Program-made: the position numbers and the translations under genes | Assembly (NCBI GenBank): GCA_024225635.1 | Contig: JAAEMK010000919.1 | Span: forward strand, 1-64,000 | Direction: 5' to 3' | Source of the DNA: Desulfobacteraceae bacterium | GTDB taxonomy: Bacteria > Desulfobacterota > Desulfobacteria > Desulfobacterales > Desulfobacteraceae | Length of the DNA stretch: 64,000 bases | In this document: piece after piece, positions 32,467 through 41,626 of the stretch | Position numbering within the stretch: position 1 is the stretch's first letter | How the letters are laid out: every line of letters starts with the position of its first letter | Notes under the pieces: model-generated | What the model was told of the DNA's origin: nothing | Seen by the model: only the letters and a program-made list of their open reading frames with translations | Databases searched by the model: none

Positions 32467-34389
32467 ATGGAAAAGGAAAAAATGGATAATCGACAAAAAA
32501 TAAATTTCATTTTCATTGGCTTGTTAACCCTTGGCTTGCTGTCCGGCTGCAGCCATCTGCAACGTGAAACCGCGTTGATCCCAATGGAATCGTTCTTTAA
32601 AAATCCGGAACAGACCGGGTTCCAGCTTTCTCCGGACGGTGTCTCCCTGGCGTTCATGAAGCCCTGGAAAAACCGGATGAACGTGTTTATCCAAAAAATA
32701 GGGGAGCCCGGGGAGACACGGGTGACCCGGGCAACGGCAAGGGATGTGGCCGGGTATTTCTGGGCAAACAACAACCGGATCGCCTTTATACAGGACAGGG
32801 GCGGCAATGAAAATTTTCATCTGTTTGCCGTGGACACGGATGGCGGCAATCCAAGGGAGTTGACCCCCTTTGAGGGCGTTCGGGTCAATGTGGTTGACGA
32901 TCTGGAAGAGATCGAAGATGAGATGCTCATTGGCATGAACAAGAGAGATCCCCGTGTGTTTGATGTCTACCGCATCAACATCGATACCGGTAAAATGGAG
33001 ATGATCGCCGAAAATCCGGGAAACATCCAGGGGTGGCTCACGGACAATGAGGGCAGGCTCAGAATTGCAACGGCCACGGACGGTGTTTCCCATTCCATCC
33101 TGTACAGGGAAACGGAAAAAGAGCCGTTCAGACCCATTGTTACCACCAATTTCAAAGAGCGACTGGCCCCCATGTACTTCACCTATGACAACCGGTTTGT
33201 CTATATGGCCTCCAATTTGGGCCGTGACAAAACCGCGATCTATAAATATGACATTGCCGACAACAAAGCCCTGGAATTGATCTATGAACACCCGGATGTC
33301 GATGTTTCCCATCTGTTGAGGAGTAAGAAACGCAAGAAGATCACCGGGGTGGCCTATGTGACGGACAAACGCCATTACCACTTTTTTGACGACCGGAGAA
33401 GAAAGCTCCAGGCAGACCTGGAAAAGCGCCTTCCCGGCCATGAAGCCGTTATTGCCAGCAGCAGCCGGGATGAAACCCGGATTCTGGTGAGAACATACAG
33501 CGATAAATCCCTGGGTGCCTATTATTTCCATGATCTGAATACCGGGGAATTCATGAAAATAGCGGATGTGAGTCCATGGCTGGATGAAGGAGATATGTGC
33601 GACCAGCAACCCATCTCCTATGAATCCCGTGACGGGTTGAGCATCCATGGCTACCTGACCCTGCCCAAAGGGGGGAATCACAAAAATCTCCCGGTTGTGG
33701 TGAATCCCCACGGCGGCCCCTGGGCAAGGGATTACTGGGGCTTCAACCCCGAGGCCCAGTTCCTGGCGAACCGGGGCTATGCCGTGTTGCAGATGAACTT
33801 CCGGGGTTCCACCGGCTATGGTAAAGCGTTCTGGCAGGCAGGATTTAAAAAATGGGGAAAAGAGATGCAGAACGACATCTCCGACGGTGTGGCGTGGCTG
33901 ATTGAAAAGGGGATTGCCGATCCGGCCAGGATCGGCATCTATGGCGGCTCCTACGGCGGTTACGCAACCCTTGCGGGACTGGCGTTTACCCCGGATCTCT
34001 ATGCCTGCGGCGTTGATTATGTGGGTGTCTCCAACATCTTCACCCTGCTTTCAACCCTGCCGCCCTACTGGGAACCGGGCAGGCGGAAGTTCTATGAAAT
34101 GGTTGGCGACCCGGTAAAAGACCGTACGCTTTTAGAAGAGGTTTCCCCGGTATTCCATGCCGATAAAATCAAGGCGCCCCTGTTTGTGGCCCAGGGGGCG
34201 AATGATCCCAGGGTGAAGAAGGCCGAAGCCGACCAGATTGTCAATGCCTTGAAACAGCGCGGTATTGACGTGCCCTATATGGTAAAGGATAATGAGGGGC
34301 ATGGATTTCATAATGAGGAAAATCGGTTTGATTTCTACCGGGCCATGGAAGCGTTTCTGGGCAAGCATCTCGGGGGCAGGGTGAAATAG
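32467..34389 (+). CDS. S9 family prolyl-oligopeptidase-like lipoprotein
   Basis: A 640-residue peptidase. The N-terminus (INFIFIGLLTLGLLSGCSHL) is a lipoprotein signal with lipobox LSGC. A beta-propeller domain spans about 40-370 (FQLSPDGVSLAFMKPWKNRM and similar). The catalytic alpha/beta-hydrolase domain has Ser in GIYGGSYGGYATLAG, Asp in VAQGANDPRVKKAEAD and His in VKDNEGHGF. S9 enzymes cleave short peptides. The lipobox places it in the periplasm, membrane-anchored. ATG 32482 (AAAAGGA upstream) is as good a start as 32467. A terminator-like repeat (copy D) follows. Confidence 0.9.
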   Translation: MEKEKMDNRQKINFIFIGLLTLGLLSGCSHLQRETALIPMESFFKNPEQTGFQLSPDGVSLAFMKPWKNRMNVFIQKIGEPGETRVTRATARDVAGYFWANNNRIAFIQDRGGNENFHLFAVDTDGGNPRELTPFEGVRVNVVDDLEEIEDEMLIGMNKRDPRVFDVYRINIDTGKMEMIAENPGNIQGWLTDNEGRLRIATATDGVSHSILYRETEKEPFRPIVTTNFKERLAPMYFTYDNRFVYMASNLGRDKTAIYKYDIADNKALELIYEHPDVDVSHLLRSKKRKKITGVAYVTDKRHYHFFDDRRRKLQADLEKRLPGHEAVIASSSRDETRILVRTYSDKSLGAYYFHDLNTGEFMKIADVSPWLDEGDMCDQQPISYESRDGLSIHGYLTLPKGGNHKNLPVVVNPHGGPWARDYWGFNPEAQFLANRGYAVLQMNFRGSTGYGKAFWQAGFKKWGKEMQNDISDGVAWLIEKGIADPARIGIYGGSYGGYATLAGLAFTPDLYACGVDYVGVSNIFTLLSTLPPYWEPGRRKFYEMVGDPVKDRTLLEEVSPVFHADKIKAPLFVAQGANDPRVKKAEADQIVNALKQRGIDVPYMVKDNEGHGFHNEENRFDFYRAMEAFLGKHLGGRVK

Positions 34390-34471
34390 ATCAGGTTGCC
34401 CATGGGGAGAGGGTCGGCAGGAGATGGTCTTTTCCCCTGCCGATAGATATTCCGGTTGCACGGATGGAAGA

Positions 34472-34526
34472 GGGGACGTTCCAAAAAAATCATACTGAAG
34501 AAAGTTATAATTTTATGGGCGTCCCC
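34472..34526. repeat. dispersed hairpin family, copy D
   Basis: GGGGACG on the left and ATAATTTTATGGGCGTCCCC on the right match the arms of the family; the left arm has diverged. It lies between the convergent S9 peptidase and thioredoxin-like genes and ends in TGTTTTGTTTTT, so it can act as a terminator. Confidence 0.6.
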
Positions 34527-34538
34527 TGTTTTGTTTTT

Positions 34539-34772
34539 CTATTTGTTCAGCCAGGCTTTGATGTCGTCTTTTTTGGGTACCTTGCCCGTGCATTTCACAT
34601 CCTTGTCGATGATCACGGAGGGCGTGGCGAAAACGCCGTACCCGGCGATCTCCATCATGTCCGTTACCTTCTCCACCGTGGCATCCGCGCCTGTTTCCGC
34701 GATGACTTCCTGAATCAGCTTTGCGGTCTTGTTGCACTTTGCGCAACCCGGACCCAGTACTTTGATCTCCAT
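34539..34772 (-). CDS. small thioredoxin-fold protein (redox-active disulfide type)
   Basis: A 77-residue thioredoxin-like protein with MEIKVLGPGCAKCNKTAKLI, a CxxC active site at residues 10-13, and the cis-Pro element FATPSVIIDKDV. It belongs to the short archaeal/bacterial TM0996/MTH895-like family. It lies 48 bp downstream of a permease gene, which in turn follows an ArsR regulator; this trio is common. It may reduce a permease-bound or thiolated metalloid species. Confidence 0.85.
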   Translation of the reverse strand: MEIKVLGPGCAKCNKTAKLIQEVIAETGADATVEKVTDMMEIAGYGVFATPSVIIDKDVKCTGKVPKKDDIKAWLNK

Positions 34773-34820
34773 GTGTGACTCCTTTAGATTGATTGTAGTG
34801 AATTGAATTCCTGTTTTATA

Positions 34821-35891
34821 TTATATGATCATGTTGAACAGATAGCCGACAAAAAGAATGCCGCTGGCCACCACGCCGATGAAGGTTGCAATCAGCCGGG
34901 GTTTCAGCACCTTTCTCAGGATCACCATCTCAGGCAGGGACAGGGCGATCACGCTCATCATGAAGGCCAGGACCGTTCCAAGGGCAGCCCCCTTGCCAAG
35001 GAGCGCTTCCACCACCGGGATGATTCCCGCCGCATTGGAGTACATGGGCACCCCGATCACAACTGAGAGGGGAACCGACCACCAGGAGCCTTTGCCCATG
35101 ATGGACGCCATCACGCCCTCGGGGACAAATCCGTGGATGCCCGCGCCCACGGCAATGCCCAGGATCACATAGATCCAGACCCTGCCGATGATCTCTTTTA
35201 CCGCATCCCAGCCGTAGATGATCCGGTCGTTGAAGGTGAGCTTCTCTTCTTCCATGGACACGTCAGCGGCCTTTGTCTGGGTGACCCAGTCTTCAATGTG
35301 GTTTTCAAGCTTGAGCCGGCCGATCACCCAGCCCGCAAAGATCGCGATAAAGAGGCCGGTGCCCATGTAGATGACCGCCACTTTCCAGCCCAGGAGACCG
35401 TAAAGAAGGCCCAGGGCGATCTCATTCACCATGGGGGCCGCGATCAAAAAGGAGAAGGTGACACCCAGGGGCACTCCGGCGGTTACAAACCCGATGAACA
35501 GGGGCACGGCCGAACAGGAGCAAAAAGGGGTCACGATGCCCAGCAGGGCGGCCAGCACATTGCCCGCAAACTCACTCTTGCCGGACAGGAACGCCCGTGT
35601 CTTTTCCGGCGTGAAAAAACTTCTGATGATTCCCACGCCAAAAACCACTAAAAACAGCAGCATCATCACCTTGGGCGTATCATACAGGAAGAACTCCACC
35701 GACGCCCCTAAGTGGGAGCCTTTTTCCAGGGGCAGAGCAGAGTAGGCGGCCCATGAGGAGAGGGTGGGCAGGAAATGGTAAATGGTCCACCAGATGTAGA
35801 CCCCGATGGCACAGATGGGGATGGTTGCGGAAAGGCCGAAACCGGCCCAGGTTTCCCTGTTAAAGATGTTTAGTGTTGATTTTGATTCCAT
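34821..35891 (-). CDS. permease of the ArsP/UPF0718 family
   Basis: A 356-residue membrane protein with about eight to ten helices. GIVTPFCSCSAVPLFIGFV is the family hallmark, carrying the paired cysteines thought to bind arsenicals or other thiophilic species. PMVNEIALGLLYGLLG, VVIGVPMYSNAAGIIPVVEA and VLAFMMSVIALSLPEMVIL are the other conserved parts. It lies between a thioredoxin-like gene and an ArsR gene in one probable operon under ArsR control. ArsP members export organoarsenicals. Related members accompany other thiols and metals, so the substrate is open. Confidence 0.85.
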   Translation of the reverse strand: MESKSTLNIFNRETWAGFGLSATIPICAIGVYIWWTIYHFLPTLSSWAAYSALPLEKGSHLGASVEFFLYDTPKVMMLLFLVVFGVGIIRSFFTPEKTRAFLSGKSEFAGNVLAALLGIVTPFCSCSAVPLFIGFVTAGVPLGVTFSFLIAAPMVNEIALGLLYGLLGWKVAVIYMGTGLFIAIFAGWVIGRLKLENHIEDWVTQTKAADVSMEEEKLTFNDRIIYGWDAVKEIIGRVWIYVILGIAVGAGIHGFVPEGVMASIMGKGSWWSVPLSVVIGVPMYSNAAGIIPVVEALLGKGAALGTVLAFMMSVIALSLPEMVILRKVLKPRLIATFIGVVASGILFVGYLFNMII

Positions 35892-35958
35892 GGCTTCTCC
35901 TGGGGTTTTGTTTATATGTGGTCACATGTCGATATATGATAATGAAAAAATATGCCGT

Positions 35959-36303
35959 TTATTTTCCGACGATATTTTCCCGGTGAATTCCGGGCAGTAT
36001 CCGGTTCAGCTCCTTGATCTCCTCTTCATCATCCAGCCAGTGTTTCAGATGGCCGATCATGTTGGCGGAATAGGGGGAGTCACTGCCGTCGGCCAGGGAG
36101 TAGTTGACCCACAATCCATCCTTGAAACTTCTCACAAGACCGGCGTCTTCGAGCATCTTCAGGTGCTTGCTGGCTGTTGACTGGGCAATCCCCAGGGTCT
36201 CCTTGATTTCACACACGCAAAGGGGGCGGGATTGAAGGATCTTCATCATCTTCACCCGGTTGGGATCAGAGAGGGCTTTCATTACTTTTATGAATTGGTT
36301 CAT
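35959..36303 (-). CDS. ArsR-family metalloregulator
   Basis: A 114-residue ArsR/SmtB winged helix (VMKALSDPNRVKMMKILQSR, then LGIAQSTASKHLKMLEDAGL and VNYSLAD). PLCVCEIKE carries the CxCxE-type alpha3 metal motif, typical of As(III)/Sb(III)/Cd-type sensors, in which metal binding releases the repressor from DNA. It is 67 bp upstream of the permease gene and transcribed with it. A palindrome 23-46 bp upstream of its start is the probable operator. Confidence 0.9.
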   Translation of the reverse strand: MNQFIKVMKALSDPNRVKMMKILQSRPLCVCEIKETLGIAQSTASKHLKMLEDAGLVRSFKDGLWVNYSLADGSDSPYSANMIGHLKHWLDDEEEIKELNRILPGIHRENIVGK

Positions 36304-36325
36304 TTGTCATCCTTATTTTTTATAA

Positions 36326-36349
36326 ATCGTTATAGCGGAATATAGCGAT
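36326..36349. promoter_or_regulatory. palindromic operator upstream of arsR
   Basis: ATCGTTATA and TATAGCGAT form an inverted repeat (8 of 9 bp) with a 6-bp centre, 23 bp upstream of the arsR start. Size and AT-rich half-sites fit an ArsR/SmtB autoregulatory operator. Confidence 0.6.
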
Positions 36350-36537
36350 GCGTTGGACCGGTGTCAATAATAAAAATGAAACGGGTCGATTCAAAGTCGG
36401 TCAAGCTTCCACCGGGAACTTCCTTTCCAGGGGAAGCGCGAATCCCCTTGAACAACTCTCCTTTAGATGGTACCCAGGAAAGGAACAATCTCCGTTGGCT
36501 GGGCATTAACCACATACTTTGCTTTGAGGCTGATGTT

Positions 36538-37422
36538 ATGCATGAGTGTACCGGTACCCAAACATTGAGTTCAGACAGTCAATCCCTTGATCTATCGATC
36601 ATCTCCTCCAGTGCGGATCTCGGCTGGCAGGGAATCCGGGTGGAACGCGCGGTGGCATATGACCTGGCCATGGATAAACAGGCGTTTCCCCTGCATACCT
36701 TTTCCCTTGTCACCGGACCTGCCTATGAATGGGAATCCTTGGAGAACGGCCGGTTTCAAAAAATGAGGAGCTGTCCGGGGGATGTTTCCGTATATCCGGC
36801 GGACCGGGCCGTTTCACAGAGATTTGAAGGGTACAAGGAGTTTGTCTGCCTGACCGTTGAGCCGGCGGCCCTGGTGAACATGGCTTCAGACCCGACCCTT
36901 GAGCTTAGGACCGGATTCCATAACAGGCACAACGTCAACGATCCCCAGCTCAAAGCCCTGCTTACCGCGTTCCTGGCCGAAGCCGAGGCCGGGGGGCCCA
37001 ACGGCCGGATGTTTGTGGATGCACTGATGACCGCCTTTTCCGTTCATTACCTAACCCATTATGCCGAGACCCGCTTGTCTCCGGAGCCGGGGCCCGGCCT
37101 GGAACAGCGTCAAATAGGTAGGGCAAAAGAGTTCATCGCCGCCCACCTGGCTGAAAACATCTCCCTTGACCAGGTGGCCAAAGCCGCCGGGATGAGCAAA
37201 TTTCATTTCAGCCGCCGCTTTAAGGATAAGATCGGCATCACCCCCCACCAATACCTTCTCAAGAGCCGCACCCAAAAGGCAAAGGAACTGCTTAAAAAAG
37301 GCCGTTCCATCGCAGGGGTGGCGTATGAGCTGGGATTCAACGATCAAAGCCATTTTGGGCGGATCTTTCTGAAAAACGAAGGCGTCTCCCCCGGGGCTTT
37401 CGCAAGATCATTCCAAAGATAA
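36538..37422 (+). CDS. AraC-family regulator 3
   Basis: A 294-residue regulator when started at ATG 36538, where GAGG lies eight bases upstream. The frame is open from GTG 36361, which would add 59 residues with little family character. The N-terminal half is an AraC_binding-like region (FSLVTGPAYEWESLENGRFQ, GDVSVYPADRAVSQRFEG). The C-terminal HTH pair is clear (ISLDQVAKAAGMSKFHFSRR, then IAGVAYELGFNDQSHFGRIF). It lies divergent from the arsR operon and directly upstream of the SDR gene, its most likely target. Confidence 0.85.
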   Translation: MHECTGTQTLSSDSQSLDLSIISSSADLGWQGIRVERAVAYDLAMDKQAFPLHTFSLVTGPAYEWESLENGRFQKMRSCPGDVSVYPADRAVSQRFEGYKEFVCLTVEPAALVNMASDPTLELRTGFHNRHNVNDPQLKALLTAFLAEAEAGGPNGRMFVDALMTAFSVHYLTHYAETRLSPEPGPGLEQRQIGRAKEFIAAHLAENISLDQVAKAAGMSKFHFSRRFKDKIGITPHQYLLKSRTQKAKELLKKGRSIAGVAYELGFNDQSHFGRIFLKNEGVSPGAFARSFQR

Positions 37423-37493
37423 GCAAGAACATGCCATCATCCCTTTCCCGTTGATGCTATTTTCTTCCTGAATTGATGACGCAACCGGAACTT

Positions 37494-37526
37494 TTAAGCC
37501 GGGAACCCCGACCGTTTCCGGCTTAA
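37494..37526 (+). terminator. hairpin between araC 3 and the SDR gene
   Basis: TTAAGCCGG and CCGGCTTAA pair over 9 bp with a 15-nt loop, 70 bp after the AraC stop and 25 bp before the SDR start. It could terminate the AraC message or act as a leader structure or operator for the SDR gene. Confidence 0.45.
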
Positions 37527-37551
37527 TGAACCATCAACAACAGGAGAGATC

Positions 37552-38289
37552 ATGAAAACAGCCATCATAACCGGTGCCTCTTCCGGCATTGGAGAAGTCA
37601 CTGCCAAAGCCCTTGCCGAAAACGGATTCAACGTGGTTCTTGTCGCCCGCAGGGAAGCCCTGCTGGTCAGGCTGAAGGAGGAGCTTGAAGCCGCCGGCCA
37701 TGCGGCCCTTGCCTGCCCTGCGGATATCACCGACCGGGGCCAGGTGAAAGCCGCGGTCGCCCAGGCCCTGGAACAATGGGGCCGGATCGACGTGCTTGTC
37801 AACAACGCCGGCATCATGCCCCTGTCATTCATGAAAAATTGCCATGAAGATGAATGGGACCGGATGATCGATGTGAATATCAAAGGGGTGCTCAACGGCA
37901 TTGGGGCGGTGTTGCCGGCCATGCAGGCGAAGAACAGGGGCCATATCATAAATGTCTCTTCGGTGGCCGGTATCAAGGTGATGCCCACCGCAGCCGTTTA
38001 TTGCGGCACCAAGTTCGCCGTTGAAGCCATCACAGAAGGCCTGCGCCAGGAATGCGCCATGTCCGGCGCTATTCGGACAACGGTGATTCGCCCGGGGGCC
38101 GTGGCCACCAATCTCATGGGCACCATCACCGACCCCGAGGTGCAGCCTTTTCTTGAGCAGGGGGCCCTGGGGGATTTTCCGTTCATACAGCCCAAGGCGA
38201 TCGCCGACGCCATTGTTTTTGCGGTCAATCAGCCGCCTGAGGTGAGCGTAAACGAAGTGGTGATTCGCCCGACGGCGCAACTGTTTTAA
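37552..38289 (+). CDS. short-chain dehydrogenase/reductase
   Basis: A 245-residue classical SDR. The cofactor motif is ITGASSGIG, with VARR after beta2 favouring NADP(H). [10 protein letters not shown] and INVSSVAG follow, with YCGTK as the catalytic Tyr-x3-Lys. It is followed 42 bp later by a four-helix membrane protein gene. Decayed copies of the middle and 3' part of this gene lie at 41262 and 43859. The substrate is unknown. Confidence 0.92.
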   Translation: MKTAIITGASSGIGEVTAKALAENGFNVVLVARREALLVRLKEELEAAGHAALACPADITDRGQVKAAVAQALEQWGRIDVLVNNAGIMPLSFMKNCHEDEWDRMIDVNIKGVLNGIGAVLPAMQAKNRGHIINVSSVAGIKVMPTAAVYCGTKFAVEAITEGLRQECAMSGAIRTTVIRPGAVATNLMGTITDPEVQPFLEQGALGDFPFIQPKAIADAIVFAVNQPPEVSVNEVVIRPTAQLF

Positions 38290-38331
38290 CCTTGGGATGT
38301 CATGATAACAGGGCAAAGGGGAATAGCTGAT

Positions 38332-38796
38332 ATGAAAACATCAATATTGATCAGGGTTTCGTTTTTTCTCAACATCATGGTTGTCTCCATGGGGATGATC
38401 GCCGGATGCCGGTATCTGTTTGCGACACAACTGCTTAAGTATCATCTTGATGCCATGTCCATTTCAGCATGGGCTCTGGTTGATGCCGGTCATCATGCAA
38501 TGCTCCTGACCTTTCTCCGGGTGGCGGGGTTGGGCATGACAACCGCGTCAACCGCCATGGGGATTCTGTTGTTCGGCGCATTCCGAAGGGGGGAGAACTG
38601 GTCCCGCTGGGGAATCCTTGGTATTTTCCTCATCCACTTCGGGCCGTTGCAGATAAACATGATCGGGCTTGCCGCGAATACCCCGGCATCCCCCCCGTAT
38701 CTTCTCAACACCGCAGCCATTGTTATGGCGGTAACGGCATTCTTTTTATCCCGGGATCTTGCCGGGAAAGAGGCGGGGAGGGGCCTTGCCGCATAA
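38332..38796 (+). CDS. four-helix integral membrane protein
   Basis: A 154-residue protein from ATG 38332 with about four hydrophobic segments (LIRVSFFLNIMVVSMGMIAG, TFLRVAGLGMTTASTAMGIL, LGIFLIHFGPLQINMIGLAA and the final LNTAAIVMAVTAFFLS). No family is recognised. It follows the SDR gene closely and a joined remnant of both genes exists at 43859-44020, so the pair has been inherited as a unit. A role as a small membrane partner is possible but unsupported. Confidence 0.6.
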   Translation: MKTSILIRVSFFLNIMVVSMGMIAGCRYLFATQLLKYHLDAMSISAWALVDAGHHAMLLTFLRVAGLGMTTASTAMGILLFGAFRRGENWSRWGILGIFLIHFGPLQINMIGLAANTPASPPYLLNTAAIVMAVTAFFLSRDLAGKEAGRGLAA

Positions 38797-38824
38797 AGGC
38801 GGCCCCGGGGCGGGTCAATCCCCC

Positions 38825-38848
38825 AAGCCCGGTGTTTGTACCGGGCTT
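38825..38848 (+). terminator. hairpin after the SDR/membrane protein pair
   Basis: AAGCCCGGT and ACCGGGCTT form a perfect 9-bp stem with a 6-nt loop, 28 bp after the stop. It lies between convergent genes. The preceding GGCCCCGGGGCGGGTCAATC also occurs near 41311 and 49000. Confidence 0.6.
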
Positions 38849-38878
38849 GGTATACGTTTCAGCGGTTCGATTTTTATT

Positions 38879-40699
38879 TTATACTGTTGTTGACAAAGAA
38901 CAACGTTCTCTCTTGCTGTCTTGCTTGTCTTGTACCGAATCATGCAGGGTGTCCAAGATCTGTGTCAGTAATCCGGCCGCCCCTTTTTTATCCTGAACCG
39001 CCAGATTTCGCAATTCATCCGGATCAATATCCAGATGCCGCAGCAGGGTAAATGCCTGATCATCTGTCAGGTTTAGCCATGATTCCGGAAGGTTCAAAAA
39101 CACCTTTTCCCTGTGGGGCGAAAAATAGTGCATCCGATCGCCATGGATAGATGGGACATAGGGTTGGGTAAGCATGGCCATTTCAAGTTTGAATCCCAAG
39201 TCTTTGGCAAGTCTCCTGGCAGCGATGGTGGAGGTGATCTCCGCCACTCCCTTGGTCTCAATTTTCACCACCGGCATATCCCCTGTCAGACCATCCATGC
39301 CAAGGGCGGCATAGGGAACTGCCAGGTGATAAAGAATATACCTGAACGGGGCTTCTATTCGATGGGATGCGGCCTGGTCCTCGCAGAAGCTCCGGGTGAC
39401 GAGGTCCATCACCTTTTTCCGGAATGCCGGGGTGTCTGCCTCTTGCCAAAGGCGGGCATACCTGGAGAAGACGAATTCCTCAAACCTTGCCAAAGCCCTG
39501 TCAAGAAGACTGCCTTTCACAGCCACAAAGGTCTTTACCCTGTATTGTCTTGAAACCGATTTGATAAACGGCAGATAAAGCTCTTCTGCCACCCGGTCCA
39601 CAATGGCGGAATAATTATCCATCGCAATTTGGGCTATTTCCTCTTTTTCGGCACGGATCAGGGGCTTGAGAAGGCCTGCCATCTGCTGTTTATATTGCTC
39701 CCCCGGAAGGGTGCAGTACAGGTCTCTCTCTAATGTCCTGGCCATTGTCAGGCCCCGCTGCAGTTCAGCCAGCGCCTGGGCTGTGGGACCGGTTCGGGTT
39801 TCAAAAAAAGTAAGGGAACAGATGCGGTCCTTGAATTCCTCAACAAAATCAGACAGGGCATGGGTGGTGGGAGTGTAGTTGCAATGGGAGTCACCGGCAC
39901 CGATTCTGTTTCCGGTCGTGGTATCAAATTCAAGTATTTCACCCGTATCAAGGATGATCCTGGCAAAGACTTCGTCAGCACCGATAATGCAAATGGCGGT
40001 ATGGACAACAACCTTTGTCCGGTCTGTAAGCCTCCGGAATACCCCCAGGTCTGATGTGAACAGGGGGAGACCATTGCCAAGGAGATAGGTCGCCTTGAGT
40101 TGGGGAAGAATTTCACCGACATTCTCAGGGGTATTGAACATCAGGTCGCATCGGAGCATTATGGCGTGCATATTGCCGGACCGGCCAATAAATATACCCT
40201 TCTCCTCCTTCAGTTTTCCGGAGACTTCCTCCAATTCGCGCTGCTGGCGAAGGGTCAGGTTCTGCAATTCCGACTGAATTGCCGCCTTCTGCTCTTCCAG
40301 CTCTTCCAGATCCAGGGAAGGAGGATTCCAGGTTCCTTCCTTGGATAGTTTTAATGAATTTGTTATTTCAGCCAGAGAAACACCCAGGTGACGTTTCAAA
40401 TTTCCATATTTTTTTTGTATCTCATCAAGCGCCTTACCGGCTTTCAGGAATGTGCGGCTGAAAAACGGGAAATCCTTCCATGTCTCATCCGTGTTCATTT
40501 TTGCCTGTCTCAACAAAACATACTGGACTTTACCGCCCAGAAAAACCGGGTGAACTCTTCCGTCTGCCACCAGGGGATCTTTTGATCGCTGGTAGGCGGT
40601 ATAGGGGGTCATCTCCACTGCAACCCCTTGTTTTCCGTTTCTGCACTGAACAGAGTCCAATCCTAGGAAATAATCGTGAACATTCTTTGTCTTTTCCAT
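38879..40699 (-). CDS. large protein of unknown function
   Basis: A 606-residue soluble protein, ATG 40699 with AGAGGAG nine bases upstream. No family is recognised. Residues about 85-170 are charged and helical with a likely coiled coil (LDLEELEEQKAAIQSELQNL). The next region has strand-rich segments (VVVHTAICIIGADEVFARII, ILDTGEILEFDTTTGN). The C-terminal third includes YILYHLAVPYAALGMDGLTG and YVPSIHGDRMHYFSPHREKV. It has no signal peptide or membrane span. It stands alone between the SDR cluster terminator and the scrapyard region, so context gives no hint. Confidence 0.7.
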   Translation of the reverse strand: MEKTKNVHDYFLGLDSVQCRNGKQGVAVEMTPYTAYQRSKDPLVADGRVHPVFLGGKVQYVLLRQAKMNTDETWKDFPFFSRTFLKAGKALDEIQKKYGNLKRHLGVSLAEITNSLKLSKEGTWNPPSLDLEELEEQKAAIQSELQNLTLRQQRELEEVSGKLKEEKGIFIGRSGNMHAIMLRCDLMFNTPENVGEILPQLKATYLLGNGLPLFTSDLGVFRRLTDRTKVVVHTAICIIGADEVFARIILDTGEILEFDTTTGNRIGAGDSHCNYTPTTHALSDFVEEFKDRICSLTFFETRTGPTAQALAELQRGLTMARTLERDLYCTLPGEQYKQQMAGLLKPLIRAEKEEIAQIAMDNYSAIVDRVAEELYLPFIKSVSRQYRVKTFVAVKGSLLDRALARFEEFVFSRYARLWQEADTPAFRKKVMDLVTRSFCEDQAASHRIEAPFRYILYHLAVPYAALGMDGLTGDMPVVKIETKGVAEITSTIAARRLAKDLGFKLEMAMLTQPYVPSIHGDRMHYFSPHREKVFLNLPESWLNLTDDQAFTLLRHLDIDPDELRNLAVQDKKGAAGLLTQILDTLHDSVQDKQDSKRERCSLSTTV

Positions 40700-41261
40700 T
40701 GCCGACAACTCCTCTTCTCTTAATAGTTTATGGTTGGAACTGATTGACGATATGCAGAATGGGGATGGATTTATTTGGAACTCACATTTCGCCCTTTGAA
40801 AATTGGAAAAAAATATTTAATCCCACTTAAAACGGAAGTGGTGATCAGACTGTTGCTGATTGTAGACTGGAAAAAAATCCGCCGTGTGACATTTTCCCGG
40901 GATAGCATCACAACGCTGCTTAATGGCTTCGTATGTTTTTAGTTTATATTTGTTCAGCTTTTCCTCCAAAAATAGAATGCCAGTTCAACTCGATGTTGAT
41001 GCCAACTCAACAATCAATAATAATCCCATGGTTTATACATAAAACCACACCACGTATGCGCGTTTACATCAAACCATATCAAGAGTCAATATATGAATTG
41101 AAATTGTCCAATAAGACAAGATATGACATGCCGTATTTTATTGTCTTTTCGAAAAGAATACGTTAGATAAGCTTTTACTAACTGAAAAAGACATTCGGAA
41201 TGCGGGAATAAAAACATTAGTATTTTTTTAAAAAAAGGCTCCCGGCCTGCTATACAGGAGC

Positions 41262-41312
41262 CCCTATCCATAATATTTTTTCGGTGGCCGGCATCAAGGT
41301 GATGCACACTGG
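41262..41312 (+). pseudogene. SDR gene fragment
   Basis: The 24 bases from 41282 to about 41305 (TCGGTGGCCGGCATCAAGGT and on) match the [18 protein letters not shown] part of the intact SDR gene at about 37961-37990, with looser similarity to the left. It stops where similarity to the J-domain gene begins. Confidence 0.6.
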
Positions 41313-41482
41313 GGCCCCGGAGCGGGTCAATCCCCCTTGCCCAGGGTTTGAATCAGGCGCTGGAAGGCGTCGTTGAGTTCAACGAATTGGTCCGGGCTTC
41401 CGCCCTTGTCCGGGTGGTGGGTGTGGGCAAGCTTTCGGTACCGTTGGGTGAGGCGCCGCCGGGCAAGTTCTTTCAATCGGAA
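41311..41482 (-). pseudogene. 3' fragment of a J-domain gene
   Basis: The minus strand encodes KELARRRLTQRYRKLAHTHH, then PDKGGSPDQF and the end LIQTLGKGD with stop, nearly the same as the C-terminal J domain of the intact protein at 49008-50021. Differences are scattered (for example Asp for Glu in SPDQF), so it is an older or paralogous copy. It keeps the HPD motif but has no start. It is fused head-on to the SDR fragment. Confidence 0.75.
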
Positions 41483-41626
41483 TCAACATTATTTAGAGCT
41501 TGAACTATTTTCCGTAACAGGTAATATAACGAATATTATCCTCACACGCATACAATTTTATCAACATCCAGGACACTTTTATGGTTACGGCCCTTACCGC
41601 CATCGCCCAAGAGAAAGGAGATCAGG

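Larger units (their letters stand above)
40700..41626. other. 927-bp AT-richer region with gene debris
   Basis: The stretch 40700-41240 is AT-rich and holds no convincing gene. An imperfect hairpin (GGCTCC ... GGAGCC) lies at about 41237-41262. From 41262 to about 41480 there are remnants of an SDR gene and of a J-domain gene. The rest leads into the promoter of the exported protein gene at 41627. Confidence 0.55.

Noticed and set aside
40933..41166. 77-codon plus-strand ORF in the AT-rich gap
   Set aside because: No ribosome-binding site and low-complexity composition; likely chance in AT-rich DNA.
41311..41482. Functional small J-domain gene
   Set aside because: It has no start codon or promoter and is fused to SDR debris, so it is a fragment despite the intact HPD motif.
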